64,000 nucleotides of DNA, from positions 62,001-126,000 of the forward strand of contig NZ_JBOBFV010000003.1 of assembly GCF_050587365.1 (NCBI RefSeq), read 5' to 3'. Below, one piece after another: positions 1 to 7,431 of the stretch (within the stretch, counting starts at the first letter, position 1; each line of letters opens with the position of its first letter). The stretch is from Plantibacter auratus. Lineage in GTDB: Bacteria; Actinomycetota; Actinomycetes; Actinomycetales; Microbacteriaceae. Both the position numbers and the translations under genes were made by a program. The notes beneath the pieces were generated by a model. That model had not been told where the DNA came from and did no database searches. It saw nothing but the letters and a program-made list of their open reading frames with translations.

Positions 1-302
1 TGCAGGACGAGGTCCGGGCGATCACCCACCTCCTGACCTCGACGCTGTCCGGACCGGTGAACCTGTGCGGTCCGCAAGCCGCCCGCGCCGACGACCTCAT
101 GTTCGAGCTCGCCAGACGGATGAACCGGCCCTATCTGCTCCGCGTCCCGAAGTTCGCCCTCAAGGCGCTCCTCGGCGACGCCGCCGACGGACTGCTGCTG
201 AGCGATCAGCGCGTCGAACCTCGTCGGCTCCTGGACGACGGCTTCACGTTCAGCACGCCGACCGTCGAGCAGGCGTTGGCCGAAGCACTCGCCCGGGACT
301 GA
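1..302 (+). CDS. TIGR01777-type SDR epimerase, C-terminal end (partial)
   Basis: Only the last about 100 residues are present, in the frame that opens at base 3; the start lies before the window. The segment begins with QDEVRAI, followed by GPVNLCGP, RVPKFALKALLG and LLLSDQRVEPRRL. These match the C-terminal half (DUF1731 region) of the YfcH/SDR39U1-like NAD(P)-dependent epimerase family. The NAD-binding Rossmann half is outside the window, so the substrate cannot be judged. It converges on the minus-strand dapB operon, with only 23 bases between the two stops. The family is confident; the cellular role is unknown. Confidence 0.8.
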   Translation, partial: QDEVRAITHLLTSTLSGPVNLCGPQAARADDLMFELARRMNRPYLLRVPKFALKALLGDAADGLLLSDQRVEPRRLLDDGFTFSTPTVEQALAEALARD

Positions 303-325
303 ACGACGGGACGCCGCCGCTCCGG

Positions 326-763
326 TCAGCTCCGCGAGAGCCGGATCGCCTGCCGGATGGCCTGCCGTGCGCGGCGGCGGTCTCCGGCACCGTCGTAGAC
401 GAGTCCGAGGCGGTACCAGGATCGCCAGTCGTCGGGAGCGGCCTCGGCCGCGTCACGGTACTTCGGGAACAGCTCGTCTGCGGCATCACGCATCGGCCGG
501 CCGCTCTCGCGGGTCTCGACCTGCTCGGGCGGAAGGCCGCCCTCGGCCTCGAGGCGGACGCCGAGGCGCTCGGCGCCCAACCCGAAGGCGATCTCGCGCC
601 AGAGCGCCCAGACTCCGAGGATCGGCAGGACGATGAGCGCGGCACCCATGGCTACGCCGACAGGCTCGCCGGTGCCGAGGAGGACGACGGCACGGTACCC
701 GACGAGGACGATGTAGAGGACGAGCAGTGCCGCGATGATCGCGACCATGACGCGGGTCTTCAC
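326..763 (-). CDS. Small membrane protein with a C-terminal TPR-like motif
   Basis: A 145-residue protein starting at GTG 763. The first residues form a membrane segment (about 5-30) and a second lies at about 36-56. The tail (about 105-145) reads DDWRSWYRLGLVYDGAGD followed by an Ala/Arg-rich helix, a typical tetratricopeptide-type helix pair. It probably sits in the cytoplasmic membrane with the TPR portion inside. Its GTG overlaps the TGA of dapB (GTGA), so it is translationally coupled to dapB. No catalytic motif is visible and I assign no function. Confidence 0.75.
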   Translation of the reverse strand: MKTRVMVAIIAALLVLYIVLVGYRAVVLLGTGEPVGVAMGAALIVLPILGVWALWREIAFGLGAERLGVRLEAEGGLPPEQVETRESGRPMRDAADELFPKYRDAAEAAPDDWRSWYRLGLVYDGAGDRRRARQAIRQAIRLSRS

Positions 764-1578
764 AGGGCGCTGGCCGCCGCGGCTTGGCCGGAGACGTGCT
801 CGGGCGCCCCCTGGGCGGGCCGCCGACCCGCCGGCCCTGGGCGATCGAGTCCGAGGTCGAGCAGACTGTCGAGACCGACGGTGACTCCCCGGGCGTCGCG
901 GGCGGCCACGAGGGCGAGCCGGATGCCCCGCTCGTAGGACGCGGGCGAGATCGTGTCGTGCGTGATCGTGACGAGTTCGTCGACGCCACCGAACACGACC
1001 TCCTGGCGGGCGACGACACCCTGGAGCCGCAGGCTGTGGATCGGGATGCTCGAGACCTGCTGTCCCCTCGCCCGCTGGTCGGTGTGCGGGGCGGCGACGG
1101 GCCCACGGTCGCCACGAGCGGCCATCATCAGCTCGGCGGTGCGCACGGCGGTCCCGGAGGGCGAGTCCACCTTCGTGTCGCGGTGGGACTCGATGATCTC
1201 GATCGAGTCGAAGAAACGGGCCGCGACGGTCGCGAGACTCGTCGACAAGACGGACCCCAGCGAGAAGTTGGGGATGATGACGACGCCCTGCTCGGGCAGC
1301 TCGGCGAGCCGGCGGTCGAGTCGCTGGATACGCTCGGCCGACCAACCGCTCGTCCCGACGAGCACGTTGATGCCCTGGGCGACGGCGTGGTCGACGATCC
1401 GCTGGCTGACCCCCGGGACCGTGACGTCGACGACGAGGTCCGCCCCGTCCATGTCGCTCAACTCGCTCGACGAACCGAGCGACGCGACCAGCTCGAAGTC
1501 GTCGAGTGAACCGATGATGCTGGTGAACAGTCGGCCCATCTTGCCGCTCGCGCCGGCCAGCGCCACTCGTGTCGTCAT
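760..1578 (-). CDS. dapB: 4-hydroxy-tetrahydrodipicolinate reductase
   Basis: It reduces 4-hydroxy-tetrahydrodipicolinate with NAD(P)H in the diaminopimelate/lysine pathway, in the cytosol. The N-terminal Rossmann motif GASGKMG spans residues 9-15. The family signature ESHRDTKVDSPSGTA is at about 130-144, with catalytic His132 and Lys136 in the expected H-x3-K spacing. The protein has 272 residues; actinobacterial homologues are usually near 245, and the extra length is an Ala/Pro/Gly-rich C-terminal tail of about 28 residues. The ATG at 1578 lies 6 nt downstream of TAAGCT (1590-1585), which suggests a leaderless transcript of its own. A small TPR membrane protein gene overlaps its stop. Confidence 0.95.
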   Translation of the reverse strand: MTTRVALAGASGKMGRLFTSIIGSLDDFELVASLGSSSELSDMDGADLVVDVTVPGVSQRIVDHAVAQGINVLVGTSGWSAERIQRLDRRLAELPEQGVVIIPNFSLGSVLSTSLATVAARFFDSIEIIESHRDTKVDSPSGTAVRTAELMMAARGDRGPVAAPHTDQRARGQQVSSIPIHSLRLQGVVARQEVVFGGVDELVTITHDTISPASYERGIRLALVAARDARGVTVGLDSLLDLGLDRPGPAGRRPAQGAPEHVSGQAAAASAL

Positions 1579-1584
1579 GCCCTC

Positions 1585-1590
1585 AGCTTA
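1585..1590 (-). promoter_or_regulatory. Leaderless -10 element of dapB
   Basis: TAAGCT on the minus strand is followed by 6 nt (GAGGGC) and then ATG of dapB. A -10 box this close to the start predicts transcription initiating at or just before the start codon. GAGGG could also act as a weak ribosome binding site. Confidence 0.5.
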
Positions 1591-1625
1591 CGTGCTGCCC
1601 GTCCGGGAGGAGGCGGGCCGCCCGG

Positions 1626-2228
1626 CTAGACGATGTGCGGCTCGGGAAGACCCGTGCGGAGCTCCATGGGGAGGTGCGCGAGGTCGTTGTGGGTGATGAG
1701 GCTCCACGGACGCCCGGCGCGCTGGTGCAGCACCGTCAGTCCGCCGTTGGCCTGGTTGATGCTCACCCAGCGCCATGCGGGCGCCTGGAGCGCCTCGCGG
1801 ACGAGCCACCCGATGACGAAGTTGTGCGTGATGAGCAGCTCGTGATGGTCACCGCGCTTCGGCGAGAGGAACTCGGCGGCGGCGTCGGCCATCTGCGCTT
1901 CGCCCGCCTCGATCTCCGCCTCGGTGATCGAACCGAAGAAGGGGTCGAACGCCGACGGCGTCTCCGGTGTGCGTCCGCTCGGGACGCAGTCGAAGAGCAG
2001 CGACGACGGCTCCGGTGTGACGGCCGGCATCCGCTCCGCGATGATCTGGGCGGTCTCCGCAGCCCGCTGCAACGGCGAGTGCCATGCCGCGGTCATGGGC
2101 ACACCGCCGAGGCGCTCCGCGAGCAGCTGTGCCTGACGCCGACCGCGTGCCGACAGTGGTCCGTCGGGCAAGCCGTGCTCAGCGTGCTGCTGCTCGCCGT
2201 GTCTGACGAGATACAGGTAATGGGACAT
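1626..2228 (-). CDS. Histidine phosphatase (phosphoglycerate mutase-like) family protein
   Basis: A 200-residue protein of the RHG phosphatase superfamily. The phosphohistidine motif LVRHGE contains the catalytic triplet Arg9-His10-Gly11, and the second conserved His is probably in LLITHNFVIG. The long insert with SAFDPFFGSITEAE resembles the actinobacterial branch. Substrate is unknown; members include sugar-phosphate and broad acid phosphatases. Its ATG at 2228-2226 directly follows the TGA of the upstream M16 peptidase gene (TGAATG, no gap), so it is translationally coupled and part of that operon. Confidence 0.85.
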   Translation of the reverse strand: MSHYLYLVRHGEQQHAEHGLPDGPLSARGRRQAQLLAERLGGVPMTAAWHSPLQRAAETAQIIAERMPAVTPEPSSLLFDCVPSGRTPETPSAFDPFFGSITEAEIEAGEAQMADAAAEFLSPKRGDHHELLITHNFVIGWLVREALQAPAWRWVSINQANGGLTVLHQRAGRPWSLITHNDLAHLPMELRTGLPEPHIV

Positions 2229-3596
2229 TCAACGCACCCCCGCGATGATCGGAGCGAAGGTGTCCTCGTCGACGGCTCCGACCGCCGACACCGTGATGGG
2301 CTGCGCGGCGAGGTGCTGCGCGAGCTGCTGGACGTCGTCCTGACCGACGGACTGCAGGCGACGGATGCTCTCGTCGAGGTCGATGAACTCGCCGAGGGTC
2401 AGCTCCGCTCGACCGAGTCGGCTCATCCGGGAGTCCGAATCCTCCAGGGCCAGCGCCGAGGCGCCGCTCAGCTGGCCGAGCGCCCGCGACAACTCCTCGT
2501 CCGTCACGCCGTGCTCGGCGAGCCGGAGGAGTTCGGCGAGCATGAGCTCGGCCACGGTCGCCGCCTTCGCCGTGGAGCAGGCGGCAGCGAGGCCGAAGAC
2601 GCCGGCGTCCGAGTAGCTGCCGGCGAACGAGTACACCGAGTAGGCGAGCCCGCGCCGTTCTCGGATCTCCTGGAACAGGCGGCTGGACATGCCGCCGCCG
2701 AGGATCGAGTTGAGCATGCTCATGGCGAATCGTCGCTCATCGCCCGCGATGAGGCCCGCTCCGCCGATCTGCAGGTGGACCTGCTCGGTGGGTCGGTGCA
2801 CGACCGAGAGCGGCGAGCCGCCGACGACGGCAGCAGGAGCGAGTGTCCGACGCGCGACCGGTGCGGCCACCGCGTCCGCCGGCCAGCCCGCTTGCACGAG
2901 CGCATCCGACACCTGGGCGACGAGCGCGTCGTGGTCGACGGCGCCGGCCGCCGTCACGATGACGTCGTTCGCACGGTAGTTGGCTCGGTAGTGCGCCACG
3001 ACGGCGTCCCGGCCGACCTCGATGATCGACTGCGGGTGACCGCCGATGGGACGCCCGAGCGGGTGCTCGCCGAGCACGCGCTCGAAGAACCGTTCGTTGG
3101 CGACGTCCCCTGGATCGTCGTCCATCATCGCGAGCTCTTCGAGGATGACGCCGCGTTCGTTCTCGAACTCCTCCGGGTCGAGCAGCGAGGAGGTGAGCAT
3201 GTCGGTGATGACGTCCACCGCCATCGGCAGGTCGCGATCGCGCACCTTGGCGTAGTAGCAGGTGTGCTCCTTGGCCGTGAGCGCGTTGTGCTCGCCGCCG
3301 ACGGCGTCGAAGGCGACCGCGATGTCGAGGGCGGAACGCGACGGCGTGCCCTTGAACAGGAGGTGCTCCAGGAAGTGCGTCGAGCCGAAGGTCGCCGGTC
3401 GATCGGCGGTCGCCGGTTGTTCGTCGCGGGAGCCGACGGCCACCCAGTAGCCGATCGTCGCGCTGCGGCTGCCCGGCATGTGTTCGCTCAGGATCCGCAG
3501 CCCGTTGGGCAGGACCGTCCGGCGGACGAGCGCGTCCCCGGATGCGGTGAACGCGAGCTCGGGACGAGTGAGCGGAAAGTCGACGGCGGCGTTCAT
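2229..3596 (-). CDS. M16 family zinc metallopeptidase (PepR/processing-peptidase-like)
   Basis: A cytosolic insulinase/pitrilysin-family peptidase of 455 residues. The inverted zinc motif HFLEH (His74, Glu77, His78 in this numbering) is followed by the acidic helix ERGVILEEL that supplies the third zinc ligand. The inactive C-terminal M16 half has GLAYSVYSFAGSYSD. An in-frame ATG exists at 3608, but the start at 3596 is preferred because TATGGT (3609-3604) lies 7 nt upstream, a leaderless arrangement. In actinobacteria this gene normally follows rpsO and pnp and precedes dapB. Here it keeps that order but pnp is more than 12 kb away. Confidence 0.92.
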   Translation of the reverse strand: MNAAVDFPLTRPELAFTASGDALVRRTVLPNGLRILSEHMPGSRSATIGYWVAVGSRDEQPATADRPATFGSTHFLEHLLFKGTPSRSALDIAVAFDAVGGEHNALTAKEHTCYYAKVRDRDLPMAVDVITDMLTSSLLDPEEFENERGVILEELAMMDDDPGDVANERFFERVLGEHPLGRPIGGHPQSIIEVGRDAVVAHYRANYRANDVIVTAAGAVDHDALVAQVSDALVQAGWPADAVAAPVARRTLAPAAVVGGSPLSVVHRPTEQVHLQIGGAGLIAGDERRFAMSMLNSILGGGMSSRLFQEIRERRGLAYSVYSFAGSYSDAGVFGLAAACSTAKAATVAELMLAELLRLAEHGVTDEELSRALGQLSGASALALEDSDSRMSRLGRAELTLGEFIDLDESIRRLQSVGQDDVQQLAQHLAAQPITVSAVGAVDEDTFAPIIAGVR

Positions 3597-3603
3597 CACC
3601 CCA

Positions 3604-3609
3604 ACCATA
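3604..3609 (-). promoter_or_regulatory. Leaderless -10 element of the M16 peptidase gene
   Basis: TATGGT is followed by 7 nt and ATG at 3596. The hexamer includes the upstream in-frame ATG at 3608, which argues that the downstream ATG is the real start. Confidence 0.45.
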
Positions 3610-3666
3610 CGTCAGGTTCCCGGGCGTCGCGCGCGAGCGACCGTGAGCAGGCGCCCGCCGGTCGAC

Positions 3667-4746
3667 TCAGCGCAAGCGACCGGAGACGCGGTCGAGCTCG
3701 AGGATCTGCCCGCGGCTCAGCCGCACGTCGGCCGCCGCGATGAGCGAGTCGACGTGAGCCGGCTGGGACGCGCTCGCGATGGGCGCGACGACGCCGGGAC
3801 GTGACATGGCCCAGGCGAGCGCCGCCGAGGCCACCGTGCAGCGGTTCTCCTCCGCGATCTCGTCGAGGACGTGCAGGACCCGCAGTCCACGGCGGTGGAG
3901 ATGGGTCGCGGCGCGACTGCCGCGGGTGCTCGGGTCGAGGTCGGAACGAGTGCGGTAGCGGCCCGTCAGGAAGCCGTTCGCGAGGGCGAAGTAGGGCAGG
4001 ACACCGAGGTGCTGGGCCGTCGCGACGAGCGCGAGGGTGCTCTCGTACGGCTCCCGGTGCATGAGGCTGTAGTGCGTCTCGAGCGCGACGAACTGGGTGA
4101 AGCCGCTCGCCGAGAGGATCCGCGCCTCCATGAGCCGTTCAGGGGTCGTGTTCGAGGTGCCGAGGTAGCGGACCTTGCCGGTCTCGATCAACCAGTCGAC
4201 CGTCCCGAGGCTGTCGGCCAACGGGATGCTCGGGTCGTCGTCGTGGAAGGACAGCAGGTCGATGTGGTCGGTCTGCAACCGTTCGAGCGCCGCCTCGACC
4301 GCGCGGATGATGCTCACCGAGCCGAGACCCGGGTAGTCGGGGTGCCGGCCGATCTTCGTCGCGACGACCATGTCGTCCCGGTTGCGGCGCTTCCGCATCC
4401 AGTTGCCGATGAGGATCTCGCTGCGTCCGCCCGCGTAGCTGTCGGCGGTGTCCACCATGTTGCCGCCGGAGTCGTGGAACCGGTCGAGGATGTCCGATGT
4501 CGTGTCGGGGTCGACGGTCCACCCGAACACGCTGCCGCCGAGCACGACCGGGAAGACCGACAACTCGGAGTCGCCGATCGTGCGCCTCGGTGCCTCAGAA
4601 GGCTCGGGGTCCTGGACGGGCGTCGGGAAGGACGGGTGCGGGACGAGCTGCTCGGGACGCCGACTCGCGTCGTCGTCGACGCCGTCCGCTGCTCCGCCGA
4701 CGAGAGAACTGCCACGGGTGCTCGACGAGCGCCAGAGGTGTGGCAT
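3667..4746 (-). CDS. Aldo/keto reductase
   Basis: An NADPH-dependent carbonyl reductase of the AKR superfamily, cytosolic. The catalytic tetrad is visible: Asp99 in VDTADSY, Tyr104, Lys131 in ATKIGR and His168 in LLSFHDDD. The TIM-barrel domain begins at about residue 53 (RRTIGDSELSVFPVVLGG) and continues to the end. The first 50 residues are Ser/Pro/Gly/Asp-rich and unlike the family, so the true start may be internal, but no better ATG/GTG with a ribosome site is evident. GAGAGAGGGG lies just upstream of ATG 4746. Substrate unknown. It is followed by the CitE-like gene on the same strand after a 171-base gap. Confidence 0.88.
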   Translation of the reverse strand: MPHLWRSSSTRGSSLVGGAADGVDDDASRRPEQLVPHPSFPTPVQDPEPSEAPRRTIGDSELSVFPVVLGGSVFGWTVDPDTTSDILDRFHDSGGNMVDTADSYAGGRSEILIGNWMRKRRNRDDMVVATKIGRHPDYPGLGSVSIIRAVEAALERLQTDHIDLLSFHDDDPSIPLADSLGTVDWLIETGKVRYLGTSNTTPERLMEARILSASGFTQFVALETHYSLMHREPYESTLALVATAQHLGVLPYFALANGFLTGRYRTRSDLDPSTRGSRAATHLHRRGLRVLHVLDEIAEENRCTVASAALAWAMSRPGVVAPIASASQPAHVDSLIAAADVRLSRGQILELDRVSGRLR

Positions 4747-4917
4747 CCCCTGCCCCTCTCTCGGTCCGCCGACCGGTGACGCGCTGCACCGTCGGGATCC
4801 GTGCGTGGCGCGACGGGCCGGTGCTTGCTCACCAGGCTAGAGGAGACCGGCGACTTCGGCTGGACGACATCACGACGGGGTGGCAACTGATTCGTAACGA
4901 TTGCGGGAGTCGGTCGA

Positions 4918-5763
4918 TCACCTCGGATCGACGGACACCTCGGCACGGGCGAGCACGAGTCGCGCGTGCCGCAGGAGCGGCTCGTCGACCATGCGTCCCT
5001 CGTGTCGGAACACGCCGGCGGCTCCCGCTGCGGCGTCGAGCAGCGCACGCGCCGCTGTGACCGATCGGGGGTCCGGGCGGTAGGCGGCGCGAACGGTCGG
5101 GACCTGTCCGGGGTGGATGCACGCGGAGGCGATACAGCCGACGGCGGCCGCGTCCGCCGCCTCGTCCGCGAGCCCGTCGAGATCGTCGATGTCGAGGTGG
5201 ACCGCGTCGATCGCGGCCACCCCGGCGGCTCCCGCGGCGAGCAGCACCGACGACCGCGCCTGTCTGACGACGTCCCGGTATCGCCCGTCGGCCCGCCGAC
5301 TGCTCGTGCCGCCCAGGGAGGCGATGAGGTCTTCAGAGCCCCACATGAGCGCGACGACCGCAGGATGGGCGGCCAACGCGGGTGCCTGCACGACACCGGC
5401 AGCGGTCTCGCACAGCGCGATGATCCGGACGTCCGGGATCGCGTCCACGAGCCGGTCGAGCGCCGCGGTCGTCTCCGTCTTCGCAAGCATGACCGTGCGA
5501 TAGGCGGTGTCCGCGAGCGCCGCGGCGTCCTCGTCGAAATCGACGGTCCCAGCCGGGTCGACCCGGACGACCGTGCGCGAGGGATCGAGCGGATGGTCGA
5601 CGATCGCCCGGCGGGCGGCCGGCTTGTCGGCAGGGGCCACGGCGTCCTCGAGATCGAGGATGACGGCATCCGCGCGCTCGGCCGCTTTCGCGAAGCGGTC
5701 CGGACGGTCGGCCGGGACGAAGAGGATCGCCGGCCCCAGGTCGAACGCTACGGCGCCGGTCAC
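4918..5763 (-). CDS. HpcH/HpaI aldolase / citrate lyase beta-like protein
   Basis: A 281-residue CitE-like acyl-CoA lyase. Visible features are the N-terminal LFVPADRPDRFAKA, the metal/substrate motif ILDLEDAV (34-42), the Glu119 region IALCETAAG and WGSEDL. The start is GTG 5763, which overlaps the TGA of the MaoC gene (GTGA). The gene order CitE-MaoC-acyl-CoA dehydrogenase-biotin carboxylase-carboxyltransferase is the order I recall for Mycobacterium tuberculosis Rv2498c-Rv2502c. There the CitE homologue cleaves 3-hydroxy-3-methylglutaryl-CoA and citramalyl-CoA in leucine and itaconate breakdown. By inference this protein performs the last cleavage of leucine degradation here. Confidence 0.88.
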   Translation of the reverse strand: MTGAVAFDLGPAILFVPADRPDRFAKAAERADAVILDLEDAVAPADKPAARRAIVDHPLDPSRTVVRVDPAGTVDFDEDAAALADTAYRTVMLAKTETTAALDRLVDAIPDVRIIALCETAAGVVQAPALAAHPAVVALMWGSEDLIASLGGTSSRRADGRYRDVVRQARSSVLLAAGAAGVAAIDAVHLDIDDLDGLADEAADAAAVGCIASACIHPGQVPTVRAAYRPDPRSVTAARALLDAAAGAAGVFRHEGRMVDEPLLRHARLVLARAEVSVDPR

Positions 5764-6257
5764 GATGCAACCGAGCACTGGACGAGCGTGCTCCTGGTCG
5801 CGGTCGCGACGACGACGCCGTCCTGGTTCCGACCCGTGTGGAGCAGCGTGACGACACCCTCGCCCGGCCTCGACGACGACAGCCGTTTGGCCGTCACCAG
5901 CGTCTCGGCGTACAGCGTGTCGCCGTGGCGCATCGGGTTCGGGAAGGCGATGTCGGTGAAGCCCAGGTTCGCGACGATCGTCTGCTCGGTGAGCTGCGCG
6001 ACCGACAGCCCCACGAGCGTCGAGAGGGTCAGCATCGAGTTCACGAGCCGTTCCCCGAAGGGCCCGGTCGCAGACCACGCGGCATCCACGTGCAGTGATT
6101 GCCCGTTCATGGTGAGGGTCGAGAACAGGACGTTGTCGGCTTCCGTGAGGGTGCGCCCTGGGCGATGGCGGTAGGTCGCACCCACCACGAACTCCTCGAA
6201 GTACAGGCCCCGCTGCTCGATCACGGGGCCGGGCTGCCCCTCGGACGGTTCGCTCAT
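5760..6257 (-). CDS. MaoC-like (R)-hydratase
   Basis: A hot-dog-fold enoyl-CoA hydratase family protein of 165 residues. The hydratase signature is visible in EADNVLFSTLTMNGQSLHVD, with the catalytic Asp and His of the MaoC family. GLYFEEFVVGATYRHRPGRT marks the N-terminus. Two ATGs are adjacent (6260 and 6257). The second is chosen because GAGGA ends 4 nt before it, against 1 nt before the first. The gene is coupled to its neighbours (acyl-CoA dehydrogenase stop 8 bases upstream, CitE-like start overlapping its stop). By context it likely hydrates the unsaturated CoA ester made by the carboxylase (3-methylglutaconyl-CoA) or a related compound. Confidence 0.88.
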   Translation of the reverse strand: MSEPSEGQPGPVIEQRGLYFEEFVVGATYRHRPGRTLTEADNVLFSTLTMNGQSLHVDAAWSATGPFGERLVNSMLTLSTLVGLSVAQLTEQTIVANLGFTDIAFPNPMRHGDTLYAETLVTAKRLSSSRPGEGVVTLLHTGRNQDGVVVATATRSTLVQCSVAS

Positions 6258-6264
6258 CATGTCC

Positions 6265-7431
6265 TCAGGACGCGAAGCCGAGTTCGCGGGCGATGATCAT
6301 GAGCTGCACCTCGGTGGTGCCCTCCCCGATCTCGAGGATCTTGGAGTCCCGGTAGTGCCGCGCCACCGGGTTCTCGTTGAGGAACCCGTAGCCGCCGAAG
6401 ATCTGGGTCGCGTCGCGTGCGTTGTCCATCGCGGCCTCCCCGGCGACCATCTTCGCGATGGAGGCCTCCATCTTGTAGGGCGCTCCCCGGAGCATGCGCG
6501 ACGCGGCGTCGTAGTAGGCCTGCCTGGCGGTGTGGACCCGCGCCTGCATCTTCGCGATCCGGAAGGCGATCCACTGGTTGTCACCGATCGCCCGACCGAA
6601 CACGACCCGCTCCTTGGCGTAGCGGATCGCCTCCTCGAGGCACCCCTGGGCCGCTCCGACGGCGAGCGCGGCCACGGCGATCCGTCCACCGTCGAGCGCC
6701 GTGAGGAAGTTGGCGTACCCGCGCCCGCGTTCGCCGAGCAGGTTGCCCTCCGGCACGCGGACGTCCTCGAACCGCAGCGGGTGGGTGTCGGAGGTGTGCC
6801 ACCCGACCTTGTCGTAGGGCGGTAGCGCGGTGAAGCCCGGCGTCGGGACCGGCACGAGGATCGACGACAACTCCTTCGTCACCCGGCCGTCGGATCGGAC
6901 CCGCTCCCCCGTGACGGCCGTGACCGTCACGAGACTGGTGATCTCGCTCCCGGAGTTGGTGATGAACTGCTTCGTGCCGTTGATCACCCACTCACCGTCG
7001 ACGAGCTCGGCGGTGGTCTCCGTCGCGCCTGCATCACTGCCGGCACGCGCCTCGGTGAGGCCGAACGCGGCGAGCGCCTGCCCGCTCGCGAGCTGCGGGA
7101 TCCATTCCTCGCGCTGGGCGTCGGTGCCGTACAGGTAGATCGGCATGGCTCCGAGGCCGACGCCGGCCTCGAGGGTGACGCCGATGCTCTGGTCGACGCG
7201 TCCGAGCTGCTCGACGGCGAGGCAGAGCGCGAAGTAGTCCATCCCCCCGCCGCCGAGTTCCTTCGGGAACGGCAGCCCGAAGAGTCCCAGCTCCCCCATC
7301 TGCGCGATGATGTCGTACGGCAGACGCCGTTCCGTGTCGTACTGATAGGCGGCGGGCGCGACGACCTCGTCGGCGAACGCCTTGACCGTGTCGACGATCC
7401 GCTGGTGCTCGGGGCTGAGCTCGGTGTTCAT
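6265..7431 (-). CDS. Acyl-CoA dehydrogenase (isovaleryl-CoA dehydrogenase-like, FadE19 type)
   Basis: An FAD-dependent acyl-CoA dehydrogenase of 388 residues, the normal family length. Signature segments include AFGLTEARAGSDAGATETTA, DKVGWHTSDTHPLRFEDVRVP, RIAVAALAVGAAQGCLEEA, QIFGGYGFLNENPVARHYRD and KILEIGEGTTEVQ. The catalytic Glu of this subfamily cannot be assigned with certainty by eye. The ATG overlaps the TGA of the carboxylase alpha gene (ATGA). Placement between methylcrotonyl-CoA-type carboxylase and MaoC/CitE genes suggests oxidation of isovaleryl-CoA (leucine) or another short branched acyl-CoA. Confidence 0.92.
   Translation of the reverse strand: MNTELSPEHQRIVDTVKAFADEVVAPAAYQYDTERRLPYDIIAQMGELGLFGLPFPKELGGGGMDYFALCLAVEQLGRVDQSIGVTLEAGVGLGAMPIYLYGTDAQREEWIPQLASGQALAAFGLTEARAGSDAGATETTAELVDGEWVINGTKQFITNSGSEITSLVTVTAVTGERVRSDGRVTKELSSILVPVPTPGFTALPPYDKVGWHTSDTHPLRFEDVRVPEGNLLGERGRGYANFLTALDGGRIAVAALAVGAAQGCLEEAIRYAKERVVFGRAIGDNQWIAFRIAKMQARVHTARQAYYDAASRMLRGAPYKMEASIAKMVAGEAAMDNARDATQIFGGYGFLNENPVARHYRDSKILEIGEGTTEVQLMIIARELGFAS

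Noticed and set aside
1569..3743. A 724-codon plus-strand open frame
   Set aside because: Antisense to the histidine phosphatase and M16 peptidase genes, whose catalytic motifs are intact.
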